From Gemmatimonadota bacterium (lineage in GTDB: Bacteria; Gemmatimonadota; Gemmatimonadetes; Gemmatimonadales; GWC2-71-9), in assembly GCA_022562295.1 (NCBI GenBank), contig JADFPO010000027.1, positions 1-37,844 of the forward strand: a stretch of DNA of 37,844 bases. The letters run 5' to 3'. A model generated the notes under the pieces. The model worked only from the letters and a program-made list of their open reading frames with translations. It had not been told where the DNA came from and did no database searches. Positions 1 to 7,523 of the stretch are shown in pieces (the first letter of the stretch is position 1; every line of letters begins with the position of its first letter). A program made the translations under genes and the position numbers.

Positions 1-218
1 GGGGACCGCATCGCCTGAGACGTCACGTAAAACACCCGCGACACGGAGGTGGTTCGTGACGATTCAACAGTGATGGGTTCGGGACAGAGGTCCGCCACCA
101 CTTGCGAGGGGATTCGACGCAGCCGTACGCAACAAAACGATCATCGACGCAAAACTTTGCCTAACGGCCGAGCCGAGCGTACGTTTAGGTTGACATTGGT
201 CGCTCGACGGAGCTTCGA

Positions 219-662
219 ATGCCGGCAACTCCAAAACTGTCTCGAAAATTCTACGACACTTTCGGCGAGGACGTCGTCAACGAGTTGGTGGACTGGTTCA
301 ATCACATGGATGCGACCTACCGGGCGGACCTGCGGGACATGAACGAGCTGAATTTTGTTCGCTTCGATGCCACCCTGCAGCAGCGGCTGGCAGAGGCCGA
401 CGCCAGATGGGAACGACGCTTCGCCGAATTCAGTTCCAAGTGGGAGCGGCGATGGGCTGAATTTACCTCCGAGTGGGAGCGGCGCTTTGCCGAGCAGGAT
501 ATCAAGTGGGAGCGACGGTTTGCCGAGTCCGAGGCCAAGTGGGAGCGCCAGTTCGCTGCGCTCTCCGAGCGGATGGCCGCTTTCGAGGCCAGGATCATCA
601 AGTGGATGTTCGTGATGTGGATTGGGACAATCGGGACGCTGATCGCTCTAGCCAAATTCTAG
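219..662 (+). CDS. Small coiled-coil protein with 11-residue repeats and a C-terminal membrane anchor
   Basis: This 147-residue protein has no recognised function. Residues 1-60 are charged and predicted helical. Residues 63-117 are five consecutive 11-residue units of the form (K/R/E)WERRFAExxx, and a sixth degenerate unit covers 118-128. Trp recurs every 11 residues (64, 75, 86, 97, 108) and Phe/Trp four residues later. Eleven-residue (hendecad) periodicity is typical of weakly right-handed coiled coils. Residues 129-145 form one hydrophobic segment, so the protein is probably a C-tail-anchored oligomer facing the cytoplasm. The start is supported by GGAG at 209-212, six bases before ATG. 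Being short and charged with a C-terminal anchor, it resembles small coiled-coil membrane proteins seen beside many bacterial genes, but no family is assigned. The gene appears monocistronic, 165 bases before htpG. Confidence 0.75.
   Translation: MPATPKLSRKFYDTFGEDVVNELVDWFNHMDATYRADLRDMNELNFVRFDATLQQRLAEADARWERRFAEFSSKWERRWAEFTSEWERRFAEQDIKWERRFAESEAKWERQFAALSERMAAFEARIIKWMFVMWIGTIGTLIALAKF
405..569 (+). repeat. Five 33-bp in-frame tandem repeats
   Basis: Five 33-bp units encode the WERRFAE hendecads of the coiled-coil protein. The DNA units are diverged (Lys, Glu or Arg before Trp; variable last three codons) while Trp-Glu-Arg is kept, which suggests old duplications held by selection on the protein. 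Confidence 0.8.
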
Positions 663-720
663 GCCACCCACTTGGCCAGTTCCTGATCCAATCGGCTGTC
701 GTACGTGTGGGTGCGGTCCC

Positions 721-741
721 CTCCTCCCTCCTCCCTCCTCC
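721..741 (+). repeat. Heptanucleotide array, CTCCTCC x3
   Basis: Three perfect copies of the 7-mer CTCCTCC lie within a longer pyrimidine-only stretch between the coiled-coil gene (stop at 662) and htpG (start at 828). This is one of six 7-bp-period arrays in the window. Confidence 0.8.
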
Positions 742-827
742 TTCGCCCCTGCCCTCGCTATCTTTCCTTTCCTGCAGCGACGCCGCCGCCGGACATTCAA
801 ACAATCTCAGCCTTCACAGAACCGCCC

Positions 828-2756
828 ATGCCCACAACCACCGAACGCCACGAATTCCAAGCCGAAGTCAAGCAAGTGCTGGATCTGCTGATCCACTCGC
901 TCTATTCCAACAAAGACATCTTCCTCCGAGAGCTGATCTCCAACTCGTCCGATGCCTTGGACAAGCTGCGTTTCGAGGGACTCACCAACCCCGATCTTCT
1001 CTCGGGCGAGGAGTTGCACATCCGCATCGAGCGTGACGCCGACGCCCGCACGCTGTCGATCTCCGACAACGGCATCGGCATGACTCGCGACGAGCTGATC
1101 CAGGACATCGGCACCATCGCCAAGTCGGGAACGGTGGACTTCGTCAAGGCGATGCAGCAGTCCAAGGACGCGGAGACGCCCCTGGAACTGATCGGGCAGT
1201 TCGGAGTCGGCTTCTACTCGTGCTTCATGGTGGCCGACAAGGTCACCGTGGTCACGCGCCGCGCGGGAGAAGACACGGCCCACAGGTGGGAATCGGCCGG
1301 TGAGGGCGAGTTCACGATGGACGAAGCGAGCCGCGAAACCAACGGCACGACCGTGACGCTCCATCTACGCCCGCACGACGGCGAGGACGGGCTGCAGGAT
1401 TACGCGGCCGAATGGGTGCTCCGGGAAATCGTGACGCGCTATTCGGACTTCGTGGCCTATCCCATCAAGATGAAGGTGGAGCGCGAGGAACCGGAGAAGG
1501 AGGGCAAGAAAGCCGAGAAGGTGACGAAGGACGAGACCCTCAACTCCATGAAGGCGATCTGGTCGCGCCCCAAGGACGACGTCACCGACGACGAGTACAA
1601 GGAATTCTACAAGCACATCACTCACGACTGGACGGACCCGCTCGCCCACATCTCGGTTACCATGGAAGGCGCGGTCGAAGCGCGAGCGCTGCTCTACATC
1701 CCGAGTCGCGCCCCGTTTGATCTCTACCACCACGAGATGTCCTACAAGGGGCTGCAGCTGTACATCAAGCGGGTCTTCATCATGGACGAGTGCAAGGACT
1801 TGATGCCGCCACACCTGCGGTTCATCAAGGGCGTGATGGACTCGGAAGATCTCCCGATCAACGTCTCCCGCGAGACGCTGCAGCAGGATCGCAAGATCGG
1901 GGCGATCAAGAAATTCCTGGTCAAGAAGGTCATGGACGAGCTGGGTCGGTTGCAGCGCAACAAGGCGAAGCGGTACCAGGAGTTCTGGGCGCAGTTCGGT
2001 CCGGTCATGAAGGAAGGTCTCCTCTCGTGGGAGGAGAAAAAAGAACCGATTCTCGAACTGATGCTGTGTCATTCGACCCGTGAAGAAGACGACCTCACCA
2101 CACTGGCCGATTACGTGGCGCGCATGCCGGATGACCAGGACGCGATACACTATCTCACGGGCCCCACGCTCGAATCCGTGCGGCAGTCACCTCATCTCGA
2201 GGTGTTCCGCGAGAAGGGACACGAGGTGCTGCTCTTCACCGACCACGTAGACGAGGTGTGGCTGCAGCACGCACCCGAGTTTCAGGAAAAGCAATGGAAA
2301 TCAGCGGGCCACGGCGCCGTCGAACTCGGCACCAAGGACGAACGCAAGAAGGCCGAGAAAGAACTGAAGAAGACAGCCAAGGGTTTCGAGGACTTCACGA
2401 AACTCATTCAGGAACTGTTGCACGAGGACGTAAAGGAGGTCCGGATCACCAACCGCCTCACCTCATCGCCGGCGTGCCTGGTGGGGGAGACGGACGACAT
2501 GTCGCCACAGATCATCCAGATGCTCGAGCAGACCGGCCAAGATGTGCCCAAGGTCAAGCGGATTCTCGAGGTGAACCCGTCACACCCCATACTCGAGAAG
2601 CTCCAGGCTCGATTCGAGGCCGACAAACACGACCCGGTGATTCGGGAATTCGCCGAGCTGCTCTACGGACAGGCGCTGCTGGCCGAAGGATCACAGCCGC
2701 GCGATCCGGCTGGCTTCAGCAAGAAGCTGGCAACCATCATGGAAAAGGGGCTGTAG
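828..2756 (+). CDS. htpG: Molecular chaperone HtpG (bacterial Hsp90)
   Basis: HtpG is a cytosolic ATP-driven dimeric chaperone of the GHKL ATPase superfamily. The protein has 642 residues; E. coli HtpG has 624. The N-terminal ATPase domain shows ELISNSSDAL (Glu35 and Asn39 at the catalytic and Mg/ATP positions), DNGIGM (residues 80-85), GTIAKSGT, GQFGVGFYS and GTTVTLHL. The middle domain carries VSRETLQQ, the conserved catalytic-loop region. The C-terminal dimerisation domain ends without the eukaryotic MEEVD tail, as expected in bacteria. The frame is open upstream to 705, but homology begins at TERHEFQAEVKQ and the upstream part is a low-complexity CT tract, so ATG at 828 is chosen. The gene is convergent with the zinc-ribbon gene, with one base between their stop codons. 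No heat-shock promoter was recognised. Confidence 0.97.
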   Translation: MPTTTERHEFQAEVKQVLDLLIHSLYSNKDIFLRELISNSSDALDKLRFEGLTNPDLLSGEELHIRIERDADARTLSISDNGIGMTRDELIQDIGTIAKSGTVDFVKAMQQSKDAETPLELIGQFGVGFYSCFMVADKVTVVTRRAGEDTAHRWESAGEGEFTMDEASRETNGTTVTLHLRPHDGEDGLQDYAAEWVLREIVTRYSDFVAYPIKMKVEREEPEKEGKKAEKVTKDETLNSMKAIWSRPKDDVTDDEYKEFYKHITHDWTDPLAHISVTMEGAVEARALLYIPSRAPFDLYHHEMSYKGLQLYIKRVFIMDECKDLMPPHLRFIKGVMDSEDLPINVSRETLQQDRKIGAIKKFLVKKVMDELGRLQRNKAKRYQEFWAQFGPVMKEGLLSWEEKKEPILELMLCHSTREEDDLTTLADYVARMPDDQDAIHYLTGPTLESVRQSPHLEVFREKGHEVLLFTDHVDEVWLQHAPEFQEKQWKSAGHGAVELGTKDERKKAEKELKKTAKGFEDFTKLIQELLHEDVKEVRITNRLTSSPACLVGETDDMSPQIIQMLEQTGQDVPKVKRILEVNPSHPILEKLQARFEADKHDPVIREFAELLYGQALLAEGSQPRDPAGFSKKLATIMEKGL

Positions 2757-2757
2757 C

Positions 2758-3021
2758 TCAGGTAGGCACGGCGGAGGGTACTCGCTTCTCCTTGACGCCG
2801 AACCCACAGGATTCGCAACCGGTCTTCTCATTCCACGGGCCGTCCCCGCACTCAGGACATGCGGGCCGCCGCGTGACGACCGCTCGCTTGAAGCAACCGT
2901 CCTGACACCGTTCGATCAACATGCCGTTTCCATCACTGCTCATAACCAACGGCGCACCACATTCACACTTGGGATCCGTTGCCTCGAGCAACGGGCCCTT
3001 GGATAGCTTTCGACTGCTCAA
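2758..3021 (-). CDS. Small zinc-ribbon protein
   Basis: This 87-residue cytosolic protein has no recognised function. It carries eight cysteines: CEC near residue 20, C-x3-C around 39-43, CPEC at 55-58, and CESC at 69-72. These could bind two zinc ions, a pattern typical of small rubredoxin-like or zinc-ribbon proteins that bind nucleic acids or proteins. No ATG is available in frame near the N-terminus. The initiation codon is TTG at 3021, supported by a strong GAGGAGG Shine-Dalgarno five bases upstream. Its 3' end abuts that of htpG, so the two transcripts converge. The combination of strong ribosome binding site, dense Cys content and short intergenic distance makes it a real gene despite its size. 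Confidence 0.75.
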   Translation of the reverse strand: MSSRKLSKGPLLEATDPKCECGAPLVMSSDGNGMLIERCQDGCFKRAVVTRRPACPECGDGPWNEKTGCESCGFGVKEKRVPSAVPT

Positions 3022-3026
3022 ATCAT

Positions 3027-3033
3027 CCTCCTC
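3027..3033 (-). promoter_or_regulatory. Shine-Dalgarno that fixes a TTG start
   Basis: On the minus strand GAGGAGG is followed by five bases and then TTG (3021-3019). A nearby ATG (3026-3024) is out of frame and meets TGA after two codons, so TTG is the supported start of the zinc-ribbon gene. Confidence 0.7.
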
Positions 3034-3441
3034 ACCGCGAGTGCACCGGACGCAGAAGTGCGCGAACCGCTAGAAACCGGGAGTTGAAGGTTGGGTGCTT
3101 AACCTGGCTCATCGAATGGCTCCGGCTTGGCGCCCAACGGCAGCGGCCCCTACCAATAGAAAAAGAGACCAAGCCACGTGCCGGTCCCGACCGTGCAACT
3201 TCTTGCGGGCAAGCGAGTTATGCCACCCTGCCGGGTGCGAAGTTTACCTAGGACGGGCTCCCCTGTCAAACCGGCAATCGGTCAGCCGAACCGAGCATTC
3301 CCCTACCCGGACGGCTCACACGCGCCGAATTCGAACACCGCACTGCAACCGTAACGGTGGCAAAGACTTGGGGGAATTGACAGCGCGCACGGCCACGGCT
3401 AACCTAGTCCAGCGGTTGCCCCAGCCTGAGAGACGGATCAC
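3034..3441. other. Intergenic region between divergent zinc-ribbon and Crp-type genes
   Basis: About 400 bases with no convincing coding region, tRNA or repeat. It should carry the promoters of both divergent genes. A good sigma-70-type candidate for the rightward gene lies at 3377-3405. Nothing else was recognised. Confidence 0.6.
3377..3405 (+). promoter_or_regulatory. Putative sigma-70 promoter for the Crp/Fnr gene
   Basis: A perfect TTGACA (3377-3382) is followed by exactly 17 bases and TAACCT (3400-3405), which keeps the three most conserved -10 positions. Transcription would start near 3412, giving a leader of about 30 bases before the ATG at 3442. Confidence 0.45.
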
Positions 3442-4164
3442 ATGGCACTGACCCACACGCTCCGCAGCATCCCCTTGTTCGAACACCTGCGCGACGCAGA
3501 CATCGAGCGCATTCAGGGGTTCGCTCGCGAGCGATCCTATCCGAAGAACAACGTGATCGTGTTCGAAGAGGATCCGGGCGATTCCTTATATGTCGTGTTG
3601 AACGGTCAGGTCAAAGTCGTCCTCATCGGCGAGGACGGGCGCGAGGTGATCCTCTCGACTCCGGGCAAGGGTGACTTCTTCGGTGAGATGTCGCTGATCG
3701 ACGACCAGCCCCGCTCGGCGCATGTGATTGCCATGGAAGATTCGCAACTGCTGGTGCTGCGACGTGAGGACTTCCATCAGTGCCTTGCGGCCATGCCGGG
3801 CATCGCGATCGGACTTCTCCGGGCCATGTGCAAGAGGCTCCGCCAGGCGGATGACAAGATTGGGGGACTCGTCCTGCTCGACGTTCCGGGCCGAGTGGCA
3901 CGATTGCTGTTGGAGATGGCAGACGAAGGCGATGGCGAGCATATCACGAAACGCATCACGCATCATCTCATTGCGCAGATGATCGGCTCGAGTCGTGAAA
4001 CCGTGTCCCGTACGATGCGGATCTTGATGGATCAAGGGCTGATCGAGGTCATCCGGTCGAGAATCACTCTGCTCAACCGCGATGTCTTGGAAACAGCGGC
4101 CGGGCGGGGCACGATGGGTCCGGCACAACGCATCCATTACGAAGGACCGGATCGACGCCACTAG
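3442..4164 (+). CDS. Crp/Fnr-family transcriptional regulator
   Basis: This 240-residue cytosolic DNA-binding regulator has an N-terminal cyclic-nucleotide-binding jelly roll (about residues 12-125), a long dimerisation helix and a C-terminal winged helix. The pocket region GEMSLIDDQPRSAHV (81-95) keeps the Gly-Glu and Arg-Ser residues that contact cAMP in E. coli CRP, so nucleotide binding is plausible. The N-terminus lacks the cysteine cluster of oxygen-sensing FNR proteins. The recognition region IAQMIGSSRETVSRTMRIL (178-196) contains the E-T-V-S-R pattern shared by CRP-type factors. The C-terminal tail beyond residue 215 is a short extension of unknown role. The gene stands alone, followed 140 bases later by an exported protein. 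Its regulon cannot be read from the window. Confidence 0.93.
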   Translation: MALTHTLRSIPLFEHLRDADIERIQGFARERSYPKNNVIVFEEDPGDSLYVVLNGQVKVVLIGEDGREVILSTPGKGDFFGEMSLIDDQPRSAHVIAMEDSQLLVLRREDFHQCLAAMPGIAIGLLRAMCKRLRQADDKIGGLVLLDVPGRVARLLLEMADEGDGEHITKRITHHLIAQMIGSSRETVSRTMRILMDQGLIEVIRSRITLLNRDVLETAAGRGTMGPAQRIHYEGPDRRH

Positions 4165-4304
4165 CAGCGATCACAACACCCAGGCCCCATCTCGGGCTCA
4201 GCTACCTCGCGCCACCTCGTCGGTGACCCTACCCACGCCCTTGCGATTGACGCGTCGTCACCACAACATCGCACCCTCGAGTATTCGTCAACCGCGAGGA
4301 TCGT

Positions 4305-4769
4305 ATGACGACACGCCATCTCACGGCGATCACGCTTGCCGCACTCGCGCTCTGCCGAGCTGCACCAGCACGAGCGCAGGACAACGACGGGATGCTGCAG
4401 GGGGCTTGGGCGGCCGAAAACTATGTATTGCAAGACGGCCCGACGCACCGAGTCACCGGAAGAATCTTTTTCACGCAGACGGAGTGGACCGTGTTGTTCT
4501 TCGTGATGGACGAGGAAGGTGAACCGCGCCGGGGATCCGGGGAGGGCGGCACATACAGCCTGCATGGAAACGACTTGCTGTTCTCACACCTCTTCAACTT
4601 CTCCATCGGAGAAGAGATGCCGGGACTCGCAGCGGCTCCGTTACAGATGATCGCCCGTGACGCGTCGGAAGCCGTCACGGAGCCAAGCACAATCCAGATC
4701 TCCGGCGATCAGCTGACCGTTTTCTTTCCGAGTGGAAACCGCATGACCTTCACACGCAGTAGTCACTGA
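4305..4769 (+). CDS. Exported hypothetical protein
   Basis: This 154-residue protein starts with a typical Sec signal peptide: Arg4, a hydrophobic stretch rich in Ala and Leu, and a likely signal peptidase site after APARA near residue 24. The mature part begins with a GAWAAENYVLQDG segment and alternates short hydrophobic beta-like stretches (GRIFFTQTEWTVLFFVM, GTYSLHGNDLLFSH, TIQISGDQLTVFFPSG). This resembles lipocalin-like beta-barrel proteins that bind small hydrophobic ligands, but that is only a fold guess. The start is supported by GAGGA at 4296-4300, four bases before ATG. It lies downstream of the Crp/Fnr gene but is separated by 140 bases, so co-transcription is uncertain. Confidence 0.7.
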   Translation: MTTRHLTAITLAALALCRAAPARAQDNDGMLQGAWAAENYVLQDGPTHRVTGRIFFTQTEWTVLFFVMDEEGEPRRGSGEGGTYSLHGNDLLFSHLFNFSIGEEMPGLAAAPLQMIARDASEAVTEPSTIQISGDQLTVFFPSGNRMTFTRSSH

Positions 4770-5041
4770 CTCGATCCGGCGCCGGTCCGTCCCTGAGCGC
4801 CGAGACGGCCCGGGAACTCGACTAGAGTGCCAAAGTTGTCCTCTATGGTGGACAGTCCGGAGGAGCAGCGACGGCCGCCGATTACCGCAAGCGGTTGTGT
4901 TTCAATTGGTTACAGCCTGAGGGAACCAGCTGGCATCATCTGTGCGTTTGTTACGGTAGACGCCGCTTACGGACTCATTCGGCCCAATTGGGCCAACTCG
5001 GCCGGGCGGCCTGAAGGCCATAGAGTGAAAGGGACGGAGTC

Positions 5042-5440
5042 ATGAAAATCAAGAAATTGCTGCTCCCCATGTTCGGCTTGGGCCTGGCCCTAGCGGTGGC
5101 GCAACCCGCCGCCGCCGGCACCGAAGTCAGCGTGGCGGCAGATACTGTACAAGCCGATGTCGTGACCGTGAAGGTGGAAAACCGGAACTGGCTCGACATG
5201 CGCATCTATGCCATCGTCGGGGGCTTTGCCCATCGGCTGGGGACCGTCGGCAGCTTCGGTTCGGAAGAGTTCACGCTTCGCAAGGGCTGGATTGGTCCGA
5301 GCGACGTCATCCGCATGGTCGCCGTTCCGATCGGAAGCCGTGCTGTCAACTACGCCCAAGAGGTGTTGGTGGTCCCGGGCGACTACGTGGAGTACCGCAT
5401 CGAGAACTCCCTCGCACTGTCGTTCGTAGCCAAGTACTGA
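5042..5440 (+). CDS. Exported hypothetical protein, small beta-rich domain
   Basis: This 132-residue protein has a signal peptide (MKIKK, hydrophobic LLLPMFGLGLALAVA, cleavage near AAAG at residues 23-26). The mature region has VKVENRNWLDMRIYAI, a RLGTVGSFGSEEFTL segment and a VVPGDYVEYRIEN segment near the end. Alternating polarity suggests an all-beta fold of about 100 residues located in the periplasm or at the outer membrane. No enzyme motif or cysteine is visible. A GGAG sits just upstream of ATG. A 7-bp repeat array and a hairpin begin seven bases after the stop codon. No partner gene is obvious; function unknown. Confidence 0.7.
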   Translation: MKIKKLLLPMFGLGLALAVAQPAAAGTEVSVAADTVQADVVTVKVENRNWLDMRIYAIVGGFAHRLGTVGSFGSEEFTLRKGWIGPSDVIRMVAVPIGSRAVNYAQEVLVVPGDYVEYRIENSLALSFVAKY

Positions 5441-5446
5441 AAACAG

Positions 5447-5481
5447 CAGGTGTCAGGTCTCAGGTGTCGGGTGTCGGGGTG
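5447..5481 (+). repeat. Heptanucleotide array, CAGGTGT x5
   Basis: Five 7-bp units (CAGGTGT, CAGGTCT, CAGGTGT, CGGGTGT, CGGGGTG) begin seven bases after the stop codon of the exported protein. The array overlaps a nested hairpin. Confidence 0.8.
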
Positions 5482-5497
5482 GACACTCACACCTGAG
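5459..5497 (+). terminator. Nested hairpin downstream of the exported-protein gene
   Basis: CTCAGGTGT (5459-5467) pairs with ACACCTGAG (5489-5497), and an inner GTGTC (5471-5475) pairs with GACAC (5482-5486). No U tract follows, so this may be a transcript-end structure rather than a classic intrinsic terminator. Confidence 0.4.
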
Positions 5498-5525
5498 GCT
5501 GTGTCAAAACTCGTCAAGCTGAGAT

Positions 5526-5722
5526 ATTCACCTTCAGCTCCGGTCGCCGTGGCTCCGCCGTTTTCAGGAGACCGCGGAAAAAGAATACGCGGGTGAACGC
5601 GGGTCAAACAATTGTCTGATGGGATGTGGGGGTGGGATCCGCTTTTGTCCGTCCCCTCAGCGTCAACCGCGGTTCCCCAACGGCTGTTCGGACATCGAGC
5701 ACCGGACGCTGAAAGCTGAAAG
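5526..5722 (+). repeat. Intergenic repeat family, copy A
   Basis: This segment matches 9273-9469 in inverted orientation. Shared blocks include 24 of 24 bases at 5555-5578 versus 9418-9441, about 22 of 23 bases around 5621-5643, and 18 of 18 bases at 5702-5719 versus 9302-9319, separated by diverged stretches. It has no coding potential of its own. It lies just upstream of the amidohydrolase gene. Confidence 0.85.
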
Positions 5723-5820
5723 CCGACGCCTGACACACAGCTACCCCTCCTCGCACACCTTCCTGGCCGTCCGGCGCTTTGAAGGCCAGATTCAAGCGCC
5801 TTCTACGCAGAGCCAACAAC

Positions 5821-7101
5821 ATGCAGCGAAGTTCAAAGCGGATCGCGTTGGCGGTGATCGCCTCGGTGTTTGCGCTTTCGCAAGCGGCTCAGGCTCAGCC
5901 CGTCGTCGTGCTCCGTCCGGGATTCGTGTTCGACGGCATCGAAGCGCCACGAGCGGGGTGGGCCGTTCTGGTCAGCGGGGATACGATCGCGGACGTCGGG
6001 CCGGCGGATCGGATCGGTCGTCCCGCCGGGGCCCGTGTCATCGACCTACCCGGGCTCACACTCATGCCCGGACTGATCGAAGGGCATTCCCACCTATTGC
6101 TTCATCCTTACAACGAAACTCCGTGGGTCGATCAAGTATTGAACGAGTCGCTCGGGCAACGAATGGCTCGGGCGACGGTCCACGCCCGCAACACGCTCAT
6201 GGCAGGAGTAACCACCGCCCGCGACCTCGGTACCGAGGGGGCCGGGTACGCCGACGTGGGGCTCAAAGAAGCAATCGATCTGGGAATCATCCCGGGGCCC
6301 AGGCTGCTGGTCACGACTCGCGCAATCGTGGCCACGGGCAGTTACGGCCCCAAAGGCGCACCAGAGCTCACGCTGCCCAAAGGAGCGCAGCCCGCGGACG
6401 GACGCGACGACCTCATGCGAGTTACTCGAGACCAGATCGGGCGTGGCGCGGATTGGATAAAGATCTACGCGGACTATCGATGGGGTGTAGGGGGAACCGC
6501 GCAACCGACGTTCACCGAGGCTGAGCTGACACTCGTCGTGGCAGTGGCTCAGAGCTCGGGCCGACAGGTTGTCGCTCACGCCTCCACCGCCACCGGCATG
6601 CGCCGGGCCGTGATGGCCGGCGTCAAGACGATCGAGCACGGGGACGGTGGAGATGCCGACGTGTTTGCGCTCATGGCCGCGCGCGGCGTGGCACTCTGCC
6701 CCACTCTCGCCGCCGGTGACGCCATTCTGCAATACGGTGGCTGGCGCAAGGGGGTGGATCCGGAGCCGGCCAGGATCGCGCGGAAGCGGGCAAGTTTTCG
6801 GGCGGCGCTGGATGCGGGCGTCACCATTTGTTTCGGAGGCGACGTCGGAGTCTACCCCCACGGAGACAACGTCCGGGAGCTGGAGTTGATGGTGGAGTAC
6901 GGCATGACGCCGCTCGCGGCGGCTCGAGCGGCGACATCCGGCAACGCGCGTATCTTCAGCCTAGACGACCGCGTCGGGACCGTGCGGCCCGGCATGTTGG
7001 CCGACCTCATCGCAGTATCGGGAGATCCCACTACCGATATCTCGGCGCTGCGCGACGTGCGACTGGTCATGAAGGGCGGGGTGATCTACAAGCAGCCGTG
7101 A
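5821..7101 (+). CDS. Exported metal-dependent amidohydrolase (imidazolonepropionase/prolidase-like)
   Basis: This 426-residue enzyme belongs to the amidohydrolase superfamily, a metal-dependent TIM barrel. The metal ligands are visible: His89 and His91 in EGHSH, Lys214 in DWIKIYAD (probably carbamylated), His253 in VVAHAS, His273 in TIEHGD and Asp341 in CFGGD. This set matches the subgroup of imidazolonepropionase-like and Xaa-Pro dipeptidase-like amidohydrolases. The N-terminus [17 protein letters not shown] followed by ALSQAAQA is a signal peptide, so the enzyme acts outside the cytoplasm, probably on dipeptides or modified peptides. The frame is open back to 5779, but ATG at 5821 gives the clean signal peptide. 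Substrate cannot be deduced. The gene and the downstream potassium channel lie between inverted copies of an intergenic repeat. Confidence 0.9.
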   Translation: MQRSSKRIALAVIASVFALSQAAQAQPVVVLRPGFVFDGIEAPRAGWAVLVSGDTIADVGPADRIGRPAGARVIDLPGLTLMPGLIEGHSHLLLHPYNETPWVDQVLNESLGQRMARATVHARNTLMAGVTTARDLGTEGAGYADVGLKEAIDLGIIPGPRLLVTTRAIVATGSYGPKGAPELTLPKGAQPADGRDDLMRVTRDQIGRGADWIKIYADYRWGVGGTAQPTFTEAELTLVVAVAQSSGRQVVAHASTATGMRRAVMAGVKTIEHGDGGDADVFALMAARGVALCPTLAAGDAILQYGGWRKGVDPEPARIARKRASFRAALDAGVTICFGGDVGVYPHGDNVRELELMVEYGMTPLAAARAATSGNARIFSLDDRVGTVRPGMLADLIAVSGDPTTDISALRDVRLVMKGGVIYKQP

Positions 7102-7523
7102 GAAAAGCTCTTCCAGGAAACACTTGCCTCTCTTTGAGTTCTCTTTTGTTGTGTGTACCAAAGAGCGGAGTCCGTCTCCGCTTGACGGAACGCCGCACCC
7201 TACACTGGGCTGCCGGTCAGGAGAAGCAACGCGGATGGCGCTGAAAAAGCAGATTGCCGCGGATCATTTGAGCTTGTGGCGTTCGCCAACGGAGCGGCTT
7301 CAACGTGGTGCCGTTGCAGATTCACACGATATCACAGAAGGGTGAGGGGGTCTTGATTCCGTGGCCATTCAAGTCACGGACCAACCCCACGCCGTCTCGG
7401 CAGGCGGGGCCCCATAAAGATTTGTCCTGTTGGCGCCGCCAATCATCGCCTCTGGTGCGCCGCTACCGGCCGATCAGCCCGGCGGTCACGACGCACGGTG
7501 TCCGGACGTATTAACATATCTGC
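7102..7523. other. Intergenic region upstream of the potassium channel
   Basis: About 420 bases with no convincing gene. A possible 36-codon reading frame at 7235-7345 has a distant GGAG but no recognisable homology. The stretch at about 7228-7265 (CGCGGATGGCGCTGA and CCGCGGATC) resembles a fragment of the repeat family at 5526 and 9273, so it is more likely repeat debris. Confidence 0.5.

Noticed and set aside
49-342. A 97-codon frame at the left end
   Set aside because: It overlaps the coiled-coil gene in another frame and its sequence is rich in Arg/Ser/Thr as expected for a shadow frame.
705-827. An earlier start for htpG
   Set aside because: This part translates the pyrimidine repeat and is unlike any Hsp90 N-terminus; the ATG at 828 matches the family start.
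1365-2150. A 261-codon frame opposite htpG
   Set aside because: It is a mirror of the htpG coding sequence with biased composition and no motif.
4827-5045. A 72-codon frame before the exported protein
   Set aside because: No ribosome binding site, no hydrophobic or family pattern, and it overlaps the start of the next gene.
7235-7345. A possible 36-residue protein upstream of the potassium channel
   Set aside because: It has a distant GGAG but its first part resembles the intergenic repeat family and no homology is recognised; not enough to call it a gene.
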